The notes below the pieces were generated by a model that saw only the letters and a program-made list of their open reading frames with translations, had not been told where the DNA came from and made no database searches. Made by a program: the position numbers and the translations under genes. From JABDMH01 sp965223025 (GTDB lineage: Bacteria > Bacteroidota > Bacteroidia > Chitinophagales > Saprospiraceae), in NCBI GenBank assembly GCA_965223025.1, contig CBDCVP010000022.1, forward strand, positions 1,116,001-1,180,000: DNA of 64,000 nucleotides, written 5' to 3'. Below are positions 16,882-25,870 of the stretch, in pieces; position 1 is the stretch's first letter, and every line of letters begins with the position of its first letter.

Positions 16882-18588
16882 ATGAGACTTCTACTGTTTG
16901 TGTTGTGTGTTCAGGTCCAGTTTGCTCTGGCTCAGACAGTGAGCTTCAAAGCATCAACCGATGCCAAGCAGGTGGTGAAAGGTAGTACATTCACGGTCAC
17001 CTTTACATTGGAAAATGCAAAAGGCGCTGCCTTCACTCCACCGAGTTTTTCTGCCTTCAAAGTAATCAGTGGACCATCACAGTCGTATCGCTCAACATTT
17101 ATCAATGGCCGCTCCACCACTTCTGCAGGCTTTAGTTTTACACTACAGGCTAGGCGAACCGGGACTTTTACCGTGGATCCAGCCACCATACAAGCAAACG
17201 GTAAAACGCTGAAGAGCAATCCCATCTCTATCCAGGTGGTTGAGCAAAAAGATCTTGCCTCAACCAATAAGGGAGGCAATGAATCAAAGATATTTGTTCG
17301 GGCAGAGGTAGACAGTGCCGAGGTGTATATTGGGCAGCAGGTGGTGATCCGTTATAAGATATTTACTCAAATCAATATCGAAAATTACAATATACTTTCA
17401 GAAAGCAGCTATGATGGATGCTTTTCTCAAGTGCTCGATGCCTACCGGGAGCCTGTGGTCAAGGAGGTCGTAGATGGTGTGCAGTACAGCACCAAAGTGC
17501 TGAGAAAAGTGGCAGTTTTTCCCCAGCAAAGTGGAAGAATTGAATTTGAACCCTTGTTAGTGCGCATCGGCATTCCTGATCGGTCGGCTCGGAGCAGAGG
17601 TTTCTTTTCTTCCTTTAAGCTCAAGTCTCAGGACCTTAATTCGGAGTCGATCACATTGCGAGTGAAGTCGGCTTACGATGGTGCACCAAGTACATTTACG
17701 GGAGCCGTTGGGCACTTTAGGCCCAGCTTCAGGTTGACTAAGGCCAAGGTCACAACGGACGAGGCCTTGACATTGACACTACAATTAACGGGCAATGGCG
17801 ATGTAAAAACAATACGCCCACCAAAATTAGATATACCCCCAGGACTAGAACAATATGATCCTAAAACCGTCGATGAAAAAATGATCAATGGTAGTGATTC
17901 AATACGAGGAGTCAAAACGATTGAATATGTGGTGACAGGGAGTAATCCCGGCAAGTACCAATTGTCTCCCGCGTTTACTTATTTTGACCCAACTCAACAA
18001 AAGTATGTCACACACAGCGACACTTTTGACATCTTGATTAGCCAGGGACAGGCAAACAAGCAGGTGGCTGGTGACCATCGATTGCCCCAGGATGTAGTGT
18101 CACTTGCACCCATTGCCTACAGTACCAATTTACATAAAATCCGGCCCGCTTTGATCAGACGACCATGGTATTGGGCTACCGCTACAGCTCCCTTGCTTGG
18201 ATTCCTATGCTTTTTTCTCATCACTAGATATCGACGGCCGGAGACAGATCCAGAATTAGACCATACGTCTATGGCCAAAAAAAGATTGTCAAGTGCCAAG
18301 GAGTATATGGACGCTGCAGAGGCTGCTTCATTTTATGAAGAAGTGGCCTTAAGCATGAAAAATTTTATCGCTCATAAGCTAGTAATACCTGGCGCAGATC
18401 TGACTCAGGAGAAAATCATCGATACACTCTTGGCGCAAGGAGTAAGTGAGGAAACAATCACCATGGTTAGAGAAATGTTGCAACAATGTGACTTTGCTCT
18501 TTATGCAGGGCTGCATCAGGCTGACAAAATGGAGCAGACCTACCACCAGGCAGTTCAGATTTTGGAGAAGCTATCATCAGAATTGTAG
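16882..18588 (+). CDS. batD: BatD-like protein
   Basis: 568 residues. Signal peptide ending 'FALAQ', then several beta-sandwich domains (about 20-400) with the BatD start 'VSFKASTDAKQVVKGSTFTVTFTLENAKGAAFTPPSF'. A TM at about 430-450 ('WATATAPLLGFLCFFLITRY') precedes a cytoplasmic helical tail ('MAKKRLSSAKEYMDAAEAASFYEEVALSMKNFIAHKL'). BatD is the large oxygen-tolerance membrane protein of the aerotolerance operon. It is the last gene of the run; the next gene starts about 100 bases downstream. The length is typical. Confidence 0.92.
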   Translation: MRLLLFVLCVQVQFALAQTVSFKASTDAKQVVKGSTFTVTFTLENAKGAAFTPPSFSAFKVISGPSQSYRSTFINGRSTTSAGFSFTLQARRTGTFTVDPATIQANGKTLKSNPISIQVVEQKDLASTNKGGNESKIFVRAEVDSAEVYIGQQVVIRYKIFTQINIENYNILSESSYDGCFSQVLDAYREPVVKEVVDGVQYSTKVLRKVAVFPQQSGRIEFEPLLVRIGIPDRSARSRGFFSSFKLKSQDLNSESITLRVKSAYDGAPSTFTGAVGHFRPSFRLTKAKVTTDEALTLTLQLTGNGDVKTIRPPKLDIPPGLEQYDPKTVDEKMINGSDSIRGVKTIEYVVTGSNPGKYQLSPAFTYFDPTQQKYVTHSDTFDILISQGQANKQVAGDHRLPQDVVSLAPIAYSTNLHKIRPALIRRPWYWATATAPLLGFLCFFLITRYRRPETDPELDHTSMAKKRLSSAKEYMDAAEAASFYEEVALSMKNFIAHKLVIPGADLTQEKIIDTLLAQGVSEETITMVREMLQQCDFALYAGLHQADKMEQTYHQAVQILEKLSSEL

Positions 18589-18627
18589 CAACAATCACGA
18601 AGTAAACTTTCTATCAGAATTGATTCT

Positions 18628-18635
18628 TATTTTTG
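18628..18635 (+). promoter_or_regulatory. Candidate -7 element for the enolase-superfamily gene
   Basis: TATTTTTG matches the Bacteroidota -7 consensus TAnnTTTG and lies 59 bases before the ATG at 18694. A -33 TTG is not obvious, so the call is tentative. Confidence 0.35.
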
Positions 18636-18693
18636 ATTGGGTGCCTACCTAGCTCCGTTTGTGCATACTCTAACACATTTACCAAACCAGCTT

Positions 18694-20001
18694 ATGAAAA
18701 AAGATAGAAGAAATTTTCTAAAGAATACGGCGATCGCTGGAGCTGCCACCTCACTGATTTCTTCCTCCTCAGCAAGGAATATACCTCATATCCATCCACC
18801 GGTCAGGTCAGATACCGATTACTCCTTACTCGATAAAGTACTAAAAAAACCTGTGCTCAAACGAGCCCTTTTCCCCGATCCTGTGATCATCGAAACATTG
18901 GAATTACTACGCGACCGGAACAATACAATCTGCCGGGTAAGATCGAAAGACGGAGCTGTCGGCATTGCGATTGGACATCCCTTTATTGCCAAGTCGAGCT
19001 ACCCCATGTTTAACATCAATTTGAAGCAGTTTTTTTTGGGCAAGGATGCTCGCGATTTAGATGTGTTGATATTCGATGCGGCCGAGCGCAATGTGAAAAG
19101 GCAGGGCATACCACTCAATGTTCAGATTGCAGTTATTGAATTTGCCATCCTCGATATGCTGGGAAAATGGGCTGACAAACCAGCTGGTCAGCTGATAGGT
19201 GATCTGGTGAATCATGAGGTACCCATCTACCTGGGGCATTGGCTATGGGAACTGCGCAACAAGGAACCCGAGGAATCATTGGATCTAATGTATCGGGATT
19301 ATGTCGAAACCGAAGCCAAAGCGGTTAAGATTCGTGCAGGTCGGGGAGATAATCTAGCCTCGGATATCGATAATGCCCCAGGTAGAACCGAGAAGCTAAT
19401 CAAATTGGCCAGGGAAAAATTTGGCGACCATACCAAATTGATGATCGATGGCAATGGATCATATTCTGTGAAGGAGGCCATACGCATTGGTAAGATATTA
19501 GAGTCTCACGACTACTATTTTTACGAAGAGCCGGTTCCATGGGATTGGTATGAGGAGCAAAAAATGGTGGAGAAAGCACTGGACATTCCCATGGCTGGCG
19601 GTGAAGAGGAGTTCGGAATGCATGGTTTCAGGTATCTCGTCGGAACAGAAGTATTTCAGATCCTACAACCCGATCTATTTTATTTTGGAGGAATGATACG
19701 AACCATGCAGGTAGCCCGAATGGTAGAGGCAGCGGGATTAAAGATCACTCCACACATATCTGGTGGAGGTTTGGGTTTCTTATATCTCCTACATATGGTA
19801 TCCGTTTGTCCTGCAGCTGCTGAGTTTCACGAATTCAAAATGTTTCAAACAAAAGACGCCAATGGTACTGTCGTCCCCATCGAAAGCAAGGCAGAGCCAT
19901 TCGAATGTGTCGATGGTGCCATCGCTGTTCCCACTGGTTCTGGTCTAGGCATCCACATTGATCCGGAATATATCAAAACCCATAAAGTGTTTGAAGGTTA
20001 G
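18694..20001 (+). CDS. Tat-exported enolase-superfamily (mandelate racemase-type) enzyme
   Basis: About 435 residues from the ATG at 18694. This start was chosen because it begins MKKDRRNFLKNTAIAGAA, a twin-arginine signal (RRNFLK); an upstream ATG would add 19 residues before it. The (beta/alpha)7 barrel shows a KxR-type base region ('AKAVKIRAGRG'), and metal ligands in 'LMIDGNGSY' (Asp), 'YYFYEEPVPW' (Glu) and 'MAGGEEEFG' (Glu). A C-terminal 'PHISGGGLG' carries the catalytic His-like position. Such enzymes dehydrate or racemise sugar acids by alpha-proton abstraction; the substrate cannot be told. A related Tat-signal enzyme is at 31495-32706, and both may act on periplasmic acid sugars. 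Confidence 0.85.
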   Translation: MKKDRRNFLKNTAIAGAATSLISSSSARNIPHIHPPVRSDTDYSLLDKVLKKPVLKRALFPDPVIIETLELLRDRNNTICRVRSKDGAVGIAIGHPFIAKSSYPMFNINLKQFFLGKDARDLDVLIFDAAERNVKRQGIPLNVQIAVIEFAILDMLGKWADKPAGQLIGDLVNHEVPIYLGHWLWELRNKEPEESLDLMYRDYVETEAKAVKIRAGRGDNLASDIDNAPGRTEKLIKLAREKFGDHTKLMIDGNGSYSVKEAIRIGKILESHDYYFYEEPVPWDWYEEQKMVEKALDIPMAGGEEEFGMHGFRYLVGTEVFQILQPDLFYFGGMIRTMQVARMVEAAGLKITPHISGGGLGFLYLLHMVSVCPAAAEFHEFKMFQTKDANGTVVPIESKAEPFECVDGAIAVPTGSGLGIHIDPEYIKTHKVFEG

Positions 20002-20118
20002 TTGTGGCAGCGTACTACCCGTAGATCCTTATGTCTGAATCAGGTCCTGAGAGGGGACCGGGGAAGGGGGATGAACACCTCTTTTAATCATCTAATCACC
20101 AGGAGTTGCACAACTTAA

Positions 20119-20880
20119 TCAGCTTCTTTGAAACAGATCAATCGTGTACTCGAGCAAATCCTGCCCCCCTGGTTTTCCATGGCCTGACACCACAATGTCA
20201 GCCGAACCATATTGTTTCCTGACTTTCTGCACAGTACGAGGCCAGTCCGCAGGGTTAGCATCAGCCAGATTTCCCTTACCTGCACCCATCGACTTGATTA
20301 AGCAACCACCAAAAAGTACTTTTTCAGTCGGGATATCGGTCACAATGTTGTCAGAGGTATGTCCCTCACCCAAAAACTCATTGATGATCGTTGTTTCGCC
20401 TACTTTGAGCTCCTGACGCTTTTCAAAACCCTGTTGGGGGATGGGAGTTTTATGCGATGTAGCCAGCTGAATGGTTTCGTGCCTGGCATAGGAAGTAATG
20501 CCATGGCTATGAAATACCTCCAGTCCTCCTGTGCAATCCATATGAAAATGTGTCGCCACCACACCCATAATGCGGCTTTTTAAATGCTTGCTAATAAAAT
20601 CGATTAATTCACCAGAGGCCACTACATCGGTGGGTGCATCGATAATCATCGCCTCTCCTTGATCGACTACGATCAATCCATTGCACGGTACCTTTCCAAA
20701 TTTTTCAGCGTTCAAATAAGAAATGTGTTGGTATGTTTTGGGACTAAGGCGCTGAACAACTAAAGCATCGGTTTTGTGGGCAATGATTTGGTGGACATTT
20801 CCACAACCAAGAGTGCAGACAATAAATACTAAAAGTGAGAGGGCGATCATTGATTTGTGAAGGCGATCGAGATCTGTCAT
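20119..20880 (-). CDS. Subclass B1-type metallo-beta-lactamase fold lipoprotein
   Basis: About 253 residues from ATG 20880 (the ORF is open to 21000 but without a good signal). A signal ending 'CTLGCGN' suggests a lipoprotein. The MBL domain carries the full B1 zinc set: 'THFHMDCTGG' (His116, His118, Asp120, with Cys121 as in CcrA), 'GEGHTSDNIV' (His196), 'LFGGCLIKS' (Cys221 and Lys224), 'GNLADAN' (Asn233) and 'VSGHGKPGG' (His263). B1 enzymes hydrolyse beta-lactams with two zincs, and this set matches functional members rather than generic glyoxalase-II relatives. It lies 52 bases downstream of the oxidase operon on the same strand, an unusual place. Activity is inferred from residues only. 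Confidence 0.85.
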   Translation of the reverse strand: MTDLDRLHKSMIALSLLVFIVCTLGCGNVHQIIAHKTDALVVQRLSPKTYQHISYLNAEKFGKVPCNGLIVVDQGEAMIIDAPTDVVASGELIDFISKHLKSRIMGVVATHFHMDCTGGLEVFHSHGITSYARHETIQLATSHKTPIPQQGFEKRQELKVGETTIINEFLGEGHTSDNIVTDIPTEKVLFGGCLIKSMGAGKGNLADANPADWPRTVQKVRKQYGSADIVVSGHGKPGGQDLLEYTIDLFQRS

Positions 20881-20932
20881 GCGAAAGAGTCTCGAATTGG
20901 GTACCCTGGAGCAGGGGTCCCTGCGGATGATC

Positions 20933-21232
20933 CTAATCTTTCGATGACACATCCTCCAGGGGTCGGTAGTGTTGATAGATCCAAATGCCCAAAACCGCAA
21001 ACATGATAACGGGCAGGGATGCCAACAATCCAGTAACTACAGTGTAAGCATCGGCTTTTTCCTGTGCCAGCGAGCCGCCACAAACACTGCAGGCCCAGGT
21101 GGTCACTGGTGCTGCAACCATAATCATTAAAGCAATAAGACAAATGAGTGCACTACGAAAAGCACCATCTCCAATAAATGAACTGACTTTGGAGGAGGAA
21201 TTCGGATGGCACGCACTAATGGTCCTCTTCAT
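20933..21232 (-). CDS. Small oxidase-operon membrane protein with CxxC motif
   Basis: About 99 residues from ATG 21232, which overlaps the end of the subunit III gene by 4 bases; an upstream ATG at 21265 is less likely. There are two hydrophobic segments, 'SALICLIALMIMVAAPVTTWA' and 'VVTGLLASLPVIMFAVLGIWIY', separated by 'CSVCGGSLAQEKADAY'. The CSVCGG pair just after the first segment could hold a metal or disulfide. No family is recognised, but the overlap makes it the last member of the cytochrome oxidase operon, perhaps an assembly factor. Confidence 0.7.
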   Translation of the reverse strand: MKRTISACHPNSSSKVSSFIGDGAFRSALICLIALMIMVAAPVTTWACSVCGGSLAQEKADAYTVVTGLLASLPVIMFAVLGIWIYQHYRPLEDVSSKD

Positions 21233-21828
21233 GATAGATAGACTAGCGCATATAAAATCGGCCAAATGGCGACCACAAAATACCAGTAAATACTGCAGGT
21301 CCTGAGGGTGCTTTTTTTATCTTCAAGGGATTTTGCCTTTTTTAAGTAGGACCGAAGATACATTAAAATAGCAAGTCCGGCTACGACATGTAGAGCATGA
21401 GCTCCAATAATAGTATAGAAAAAAGCACCATATAAACTCGAGGTCGATGTAAGACCAAAACTCAATAAACGGATCCATTCAACTCCTTGAAAACAGACAA
21501 AAAATAATCCTAGCAACATGGTGACCAACAACCATTGATGGACACTTTTCGGAGCATAGCCCGGCTTCATACCCGACAGACGTCTGGCGACAATGTACAG
21601 GGTGACGGCACTCCCTAGCAGCACCAAAGTATTTATGGCCGTGGCCTCGACCGGTAACCGGGGTTGTCCAATTGGTGGCCAATCCCAACCTGCCTTATTA
21701 ACAATAAAGGCACTAATCAATCCTGAAAAAAACATCAGCTCAGTGACCAACAAAAGTGCCATGCCAAGGACACCATTTGAAATCCCACGACGGTTGTCAT
21801 TCTCTCGATATGTGGTCGAAACAGACAC
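21229..21828 (-). CDS. Heme-copper oxidase subunit III (second copy)
   Basis: 199 residues with five hydrophobic helices ('MALLLVTELMFFSGLISAFIV', 'TLVLLGSAVTLYIVA', 'WLLVTMLLGLFFVCFQGVEW', 'YTIIGAHALHVVAGLAILMYL' and 'YWYFVVAIWPILYALVYL'). The 'ELMFF..L..AF' and 'GAHALHV..G' motifs are conserved in subunit III. This is the second subunit III gene of the operon, less typical than the 198-residue one upstream. It overlaps the subunit IV gene by one base and the small protein downstream by four. Subunit III does not carry redox centres but supports stability and proton uptake. Confidence 0.88.
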   Translation of the reverse strand: MSVSTTYRENDNRRGISNGVLGMALLLVTELMFFSGLISAFIVNKAGWDWPPIGQPRLPVEATAINTLVLLGSAVTLYIVARRLSGMKPGYAPKSVHQWLLVTMLLGLFFVCFQGVEWIRLLSFGLTSTSSLYGAFFYTIIGAHALHVVAGLAILMYLRSYLKKAKSLEDKKSTLRTCSIYWYFVVAIWPILYALVYLS

Positions 21829-22151
21829 TATTTCTCAGCTATTTCAAGATCAATAATGGGAATATCTGGAAAAACACCCCAATAGAGGGCTAGCACAACA
21901 AAGAGAAAAACACCAACTATTAGCCATACTAGCTTGGGCTCAAATTTTAAATGCATGAAATTTGCCATCACCAACGCACCCTTGATGATCGCTGTGATAA
22001 ATATGACCAATACTGCAGCCAATGGTGATAGTACATAGCCGGCGACCAGACTCACAGCCAATAAAACCAGGAGATAAATGAAGATTCGAAAATAATTTGG
22101 GTGACCGTGATAATCATTCTCTTGAGGAAATTCTACGCCGTATCCAGCCAT
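21828..22151 (-). CDS. Cytochrome c oxidase subunit IV-type protein
   Basis: 107 residues with three helices ('YFRIFIYLLVLLAVSLVAGYV', 'LAAVLVIFITAIIKGALVMANFMHL' and 'LVWLIVGVFLFVVLALYW'). The 'K..LVMANFMHLKFEPKLVW' motif is characteristic of the prokaryotic subunit IV family. It sits between two subunit III genes, with 27 bases before it and a 1-base overlap after it. It is a structural accessory subunit of the inner membrane complex. Confidence 0.88.
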   Translation of the reverse strand: MAGYGVEFPQENDYHGHPNYFRIFIYLLVLLAVSLVAGYVLSPLAAVLVIFITAIIKGALVMANFMHLKFEPKLVWLIVGVFLFVVLALYWGVFPDIPIIDLEIAEK

Positions 22152-22178
22152 GATGTTTTAATTTGTTGACATAATTTT

Positions 22179-22775
22179 TTATTGAGCTATGTAGAGGAGG
22201 GGAAAAAGAAAGATCCATATTAGATCTACCATGTGCCAGTACATTCCCGCCAGTTCAACACGATGAAGATTCCTTCCCTTTTTTGCGGCTTGCATGACCA
22301 CAAAGATTACGATCATTCCGGCAATCACGTGCAGTGCATGAAGACCCGTCATCAAGTAATAAAAAGACCAAAACGTCGCTCCGATTCCATCACCAGCCTC
22401 TACCATTGCAGTTCCTGGTAAGGTAAAACCATGCGACAATTCTGTGTAATACTCCACACCTTTTATCACCAAAAACACCAGTCCCATGAGCAGTGTCAAC
22501 CACATCCATTTGCTGATGCTCTTATATTGCCTTTTGAGCGATGCCTCATGGGCTTTTACCACAAAGAAACTGCTCGTAAGAAGCACCAGGGTATTGATGG
22601 CTCCAAGTACAGTAGAAGTATGAGCAGCTTGCTCACCCCAAGCTGGAAATCGAACTCGATATAGTAAGTAGCAAGCTATCAGTCCACCAAAAATCACCAG
22701 TTCGCCACTAATCAATATCCAGAGGCCTAATCTGCCCTGGGGAACTTCTCTCAAATTGACTGCTGAAGTACTCAT
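22179..22775 (-). CDS. Cytochrome c oxidase subunit III
   Basis: 198 residues with five helices. It begins 'RLGLWILISGELVIFGGLIACYLLYRVRFPAW' and includes 'YYLMTGLHALHVIAGMIVIFVVM', the subunit III signature GLHALHV. It starts 26 bases after the subunit I gene. Together with subunits I, II and IV it forms an aa3/caa3-type oxidase. Confidence 0.92.
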   Translation of the reverse strand: MSTSAVNLREVPQGRLGLWILISGELVIFGGLIACYLLYRVRFPAWGEQAAHTSTVLGAINTLVLLTSSFFVVKAHEASLKRQYKSISKWMWLTLLMGLVFLVIKGVEYYTELSHGFTLPGTAMVEAGDGIGATFWSFYYLMTGLHALHVIAGMIVIFVVMQAAKKGRNLHRVELAGMYWHMVDLIWIFLFPLLYIAQ

Positions 22776-22800
22776 TGAAGTTGTTTTTTGCTGTTAAATT

Positions 22801-24486
22801 CTAATCCGCATTTTGGGGATAAAAGTCTTGTTGCATATCTGGGACACTATATTCGTAGGCACTCCTCTTGACGATTGGATAGGTTTCAAAGTTGCCGTGT
22901 GGTGGCGGGGATATCGTCTGCCATTCTAGAGTGGTTGCTTCCCATGGATTAGCGGCAGCCTTTTTCTTCCGTCTAAGGGAGACAATGATGTTGATCACGA
23001 AGAATACCTGGCATATCATCAATATGATGGCGCCAAATGTAGCGATCTCACGCAGGAGTGGATATGGGTCTTGAAGCAGCGATTCGAAGGCGGAGTAATC
23101 ATTGACCCTACGATGCTGACCAGCTAATCCCAAAAAGAAAAGTGGGAAGGCAAAAACATTAAAGAATATGGCAGTGGTCCAAAAATGGATCTTACCCAAA
23201 GTCTCATCCAACATCCGCCCGGTAAATTTTGGAAACCAGTGGTAAATAGCTGCGAAGGATCCCAGAAAAGCTACTGGGAAAACGGTATAGTGAAAATGCG
23301 CCACTACAAAATAAGTGTCGTGGGCGTAAATGTCAAAGGTGTCTGAACCCAGAAATATTCCCGTAAGACCACCAATCAGAAAAGTGCCGACCATCGATAG
23401 AGCAAACAACATGGGTACTTTTAGTTTGATGTTTCCTCCCCACAATGTAGCCAGGTATGAGAGAAAGATACCCGCAAAGGGGATCGAAATAATGATCGTG
23501 CCGATGCTAAAGAAGGTTGCCATTCGAGGATCAATGCCCGATATGAATTGATGATGTGCCCAGACGATCACTGCCAGTACGGCAGAAATGAGCGCCAGAT
23601 AGACCATTAGCTTATATCCGAAGAGTGGCTTACGAGCAAAGGTGGGAAAGATCTCACCCACTAGACCCAGCGACGGTAAGAGAATGACATAAACTTCCGG
23701 GTGTCCGAAAAACCAGAATAAATGCTGGAAGAGTACAGGATCTCCACCTCTGGCAGGATCGTAAAAGCCAGTACCCACTACTCGGTCTAGTAGCAGCATC
23801 ACAGCTCCTGCGACTAAGGGGCCGACTGAGAACATAAAGTCCAGCGAGGCAATATTGACAAACCACACAAAAATCGGCATGTCCATAGGCTTCATTCCCT
23901 TGGTTCTTTTATTGATGGTTGTGGTGAGAAAATTGATGCCGCCCATGAGCATGGCCACAATTTCTAAAGCCACGGCTAGAATAAATAGACTACCACCACT
24001 AAACAGAGCCTTGAAGAAGGATGGCGAGGTATTGATATAGGCGTCTACCGATAAAGGCGGATATAAGGTCCAACCACCCCCAAATGCTCCTCCCGGAACA
24101 AAGAAAGAAAGGACCAAAACGACACTACTCACGAAAAACAACCAAAAGGAAATCATATTTAATGTCGGAAAGGCCATATCATCCGTTCCGATGTGCAATG
24201 GGATCAGCAAATTGCCAAATCCTGCCAGTAGGATGGGCATGGCTACCCATAAAAACATAATCATACCGTGCATGGTGACAAAGGCATTGTACTGATGGCC
24301 CCCCATAGTGCCAAACAGTGGAATTGACTCACCAGGATAGGCAAGATTCATTCGAAATACATATGCCAAATAACCGGCTATGGCTGCCATTACCAGACCA
24401 GTCAGGATATATTGCTTTCCAATAGTCTTGTGGTCGGTAGAAAAAATATTTTTCTTTATAAAGCTTAGTTCGTGAGTATCGGTCAT
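22801..24486 (-). CDS. Cytochrome c oxidase subunit I
   Basis: 561 residues, about 12 TM helices. The haem and CuB ligands are visible: 'FVTMHGMIMFLW' (low-spin haem His), 'WFFGHPEVYVILLP' (CuB His and the cross-linked Tyr), 'VWAHHQFISG' (two CuB His) and 'DTYFVVAHFHYT' (haem a and a3 His). The HPEVY Tyr and the 'GYKLMVY' Lys indicate an A-family enzyme with K-channel features. It oxidises cytochrome c, reduces O2 and pumps protons in the inner membrane. It is second in the operon, 50 bases after subunit II. Complete length. Confidence 0.96.
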   Translation of the reverse strand: MTDTHELSFIKKNIFSTDHKTIGKQYILTGLVMAAIAGYLAYVFRMNLAYPGESIPLFGTMGGHQYNAFVTMHGMIMFLWVAMPILLAGFGNLLIPLHIGTDDMAFPTLNMISFWLFFVSSVVLVLSFFVPGGAFGGGWTLYPPLSVDAYINTSPSFFKALFSGGSLFILAVALEIVAMLMGGINFLTTTINKRTKGMKPMDMPIFVWFVNIASLDFMFSVGPLVAGAVMLLLDRVVGTGFYDPARGGDPVLFQHLFWFFGHPEVYVILLPSLGLVGEIFPTFARKPLFGYKLMVYLALISAVLAVIVWAHHQFISGIDPRMATFFSIGTIIISIPFAGIFLSYLATLWGGNIKLKVPMLFALSMVGTFLIGGLTGIFLGSDTFDIYAHDTYFVVAHFHYTVFPVAFLGSFAAIYHWFPKFTGRMLDETLGKIHFWTTAIFFNVFAFPLFFLGLAGQHRRVNDYSAFESLLQDPYPLLREIATFGAIILMICQVFFVINIIVSLRRKKKAAANPWEATTLEWQTISPPPHGNFETYPIVKRSAYEYSVPDMQQDFYPQNAD

Positions 24487-24536
24487 TACACTCTGTTTTG
24501 TTATCGTGACTATTGAGTATGGCTACATGGCAGCTG

Positions 24537-25217
24537 CTATTGCTTTGCATATAATTCTTGCACAAAAGCATCGTATTTTTCTTCGGATTCTACTACTAAG
24601 TAGTTGCGCATCATAGAATGGAGTACGCCGCAAATTTCAGCACAGACGATGTCGTAAGTTCCTTCCTTGGTTGCGTTAAACCAGCGAGTGATGGTCCTAC
24701 CTGGAATGGCATCTTGCTTGAGGCGAAGATTGCTCACAAAAAAGCTATGCACCACATCGGTTGCCCGCAGATCAAAAACAATATTTTTATTGATCGGCAC
24801 ATGCAAGGAGCTATTTTGCTCATTGATAATGACATCATCGGCAGTGTATAGTTTATTGTCTGGACCAGGATAAGTGAAAATATAGTTCCACTGCCGGGCA
24901 GTAATGCCAATGTGCAAGTCGGCCTCAGGCAAATATTCTTCCATTTTATGCCAGGTAGGGTGTTCTGCAAAAAGAATGTACATGTCAGAAATAAACAGCA
25001 CAACCAATGCGGTCACAATCCATTTGAGTTGGTTCCAAGTGGTGCCCTTTTCATATCGTCCCTTACGATCAGCCTTGTACCGAAATTTAAAAAGGGGGAA
25101 GTTCAAGAAAAACAGGCTGATGAGAAATGCAATAGCCGTCAGTATTAAAGTGACCCAGAATAAGTGGTCTATTTCGCCACCATAGGTACTGATGTTTTCA
25201 GGAAAAAGCTTAAACAT
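24537..25217 (-). CDS. Cytochrome c oxidase subunit II
   Basis: 226 residues. Two N-terminal helices ('LFWVTLILTAIAFLISLFFL' and 'WIVTALVVLFISDMYILF') are followed by a cupredoxin domain with the CuA site: 'DVVHSFFVSNLRLKQDAIPG' (His) and 'CAEICGVLHSMM' (two Cys, Glu, His, Met). There is no haem c attachment motif, so it is the aa3 rather than caa3 layout at this subunit. It is the first gene of the minus-strand oxidase operon that runs to 20933. Confidence 0.95.
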   Translation of the reverse strand: MFKLFPENISTYGGEIDHLFWVTLILTAIAFLISLFFLNFPLFKFRYKADRKGRYEKGTTWNQLKWIVTALVVLFISDMYILFAEHPTWHKMEEYLPEADLHIGITARQWNYIFTYPGPDNKLYTADDVIINEQNSSLHVPINKNIVFDLRATDVVHSFFVSNLRLKQDAIPGRTITRWFNATKEGTYDIVCAEICGVLHSMMRNYLVVESEEKYDAFVQELYAKQ

Positions 25218-25870
25218 TCTTTTTAGTATTTATATGCACAGCTGATAAAATGGGAGTGTGCTCCAGCCTGATATTGCTCCACTCCCCTGGGTGGTCTCTC
25301 TCCTCTGGGAGGTTTAGGATGCTGGATCGCACCGCTCCCAGGACTGCTAGTTCGCAACCTTGTCTGATCTTGGCCTTCAGGGAAGTGTGATCTCTGCCCA
25401 TCTCCAGTGATCTATCCTCCACAAATAAGCGTGACGAAGCTGCACCAAGATCAAAATCAAGGCAAGATGTGTCAAGCCGTGGAGTGAGGAGTTCCAATCC
25501 CAATATTATTTGGCAACAAAAGATCGCTCCAGAAGATATCGGCTGCTTACCAGGCGATGGCAAACCGGGATACTTCTGGCCCCTTGAAAGATAATATTAT
25601 ATTCGGATAATTCGCTGTAATTATTCCTTTTTAGATCGCATTTACTCCTAATGAGGAGGTTTTATTTTGCAAATTGGCACTATTTCAGTATTATTTAGAA
25701 TTAGACTAAATTGATATGCCATTGTCATCTTGGTGGGATGGGGCAGCATGGTGCTTTTGAAGCGCGATTTTGCTTCGAAGATTCCACGTCATCTTACCTA
25801 CCGATGTAAATCTTAGGTACTCGCTGATTATGAAAAAGTCAGCCATGGACTGCACTTCGGAAAGAGGTAT
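25218..25870. other. Gap between oxidase operon and sulfatase gene
   Basis: About 650 bases without a supported gene. A 117-codon minus-strand frame (25210-25563) has no family resemblance, no signal, and an amino-acid make-up typical of random frames. The oxidase operon promoter should lie just upstream of 25217, but no TAnnTTTG match was evident. Confidence 0.4.

Noticed and set aside
25210..25563. 117-codon minus-strand frame upstream of coxB
   Set aside because: It overlaps the start of the subunit II gene, has no recognisable domain, and no ribosome site was evident.
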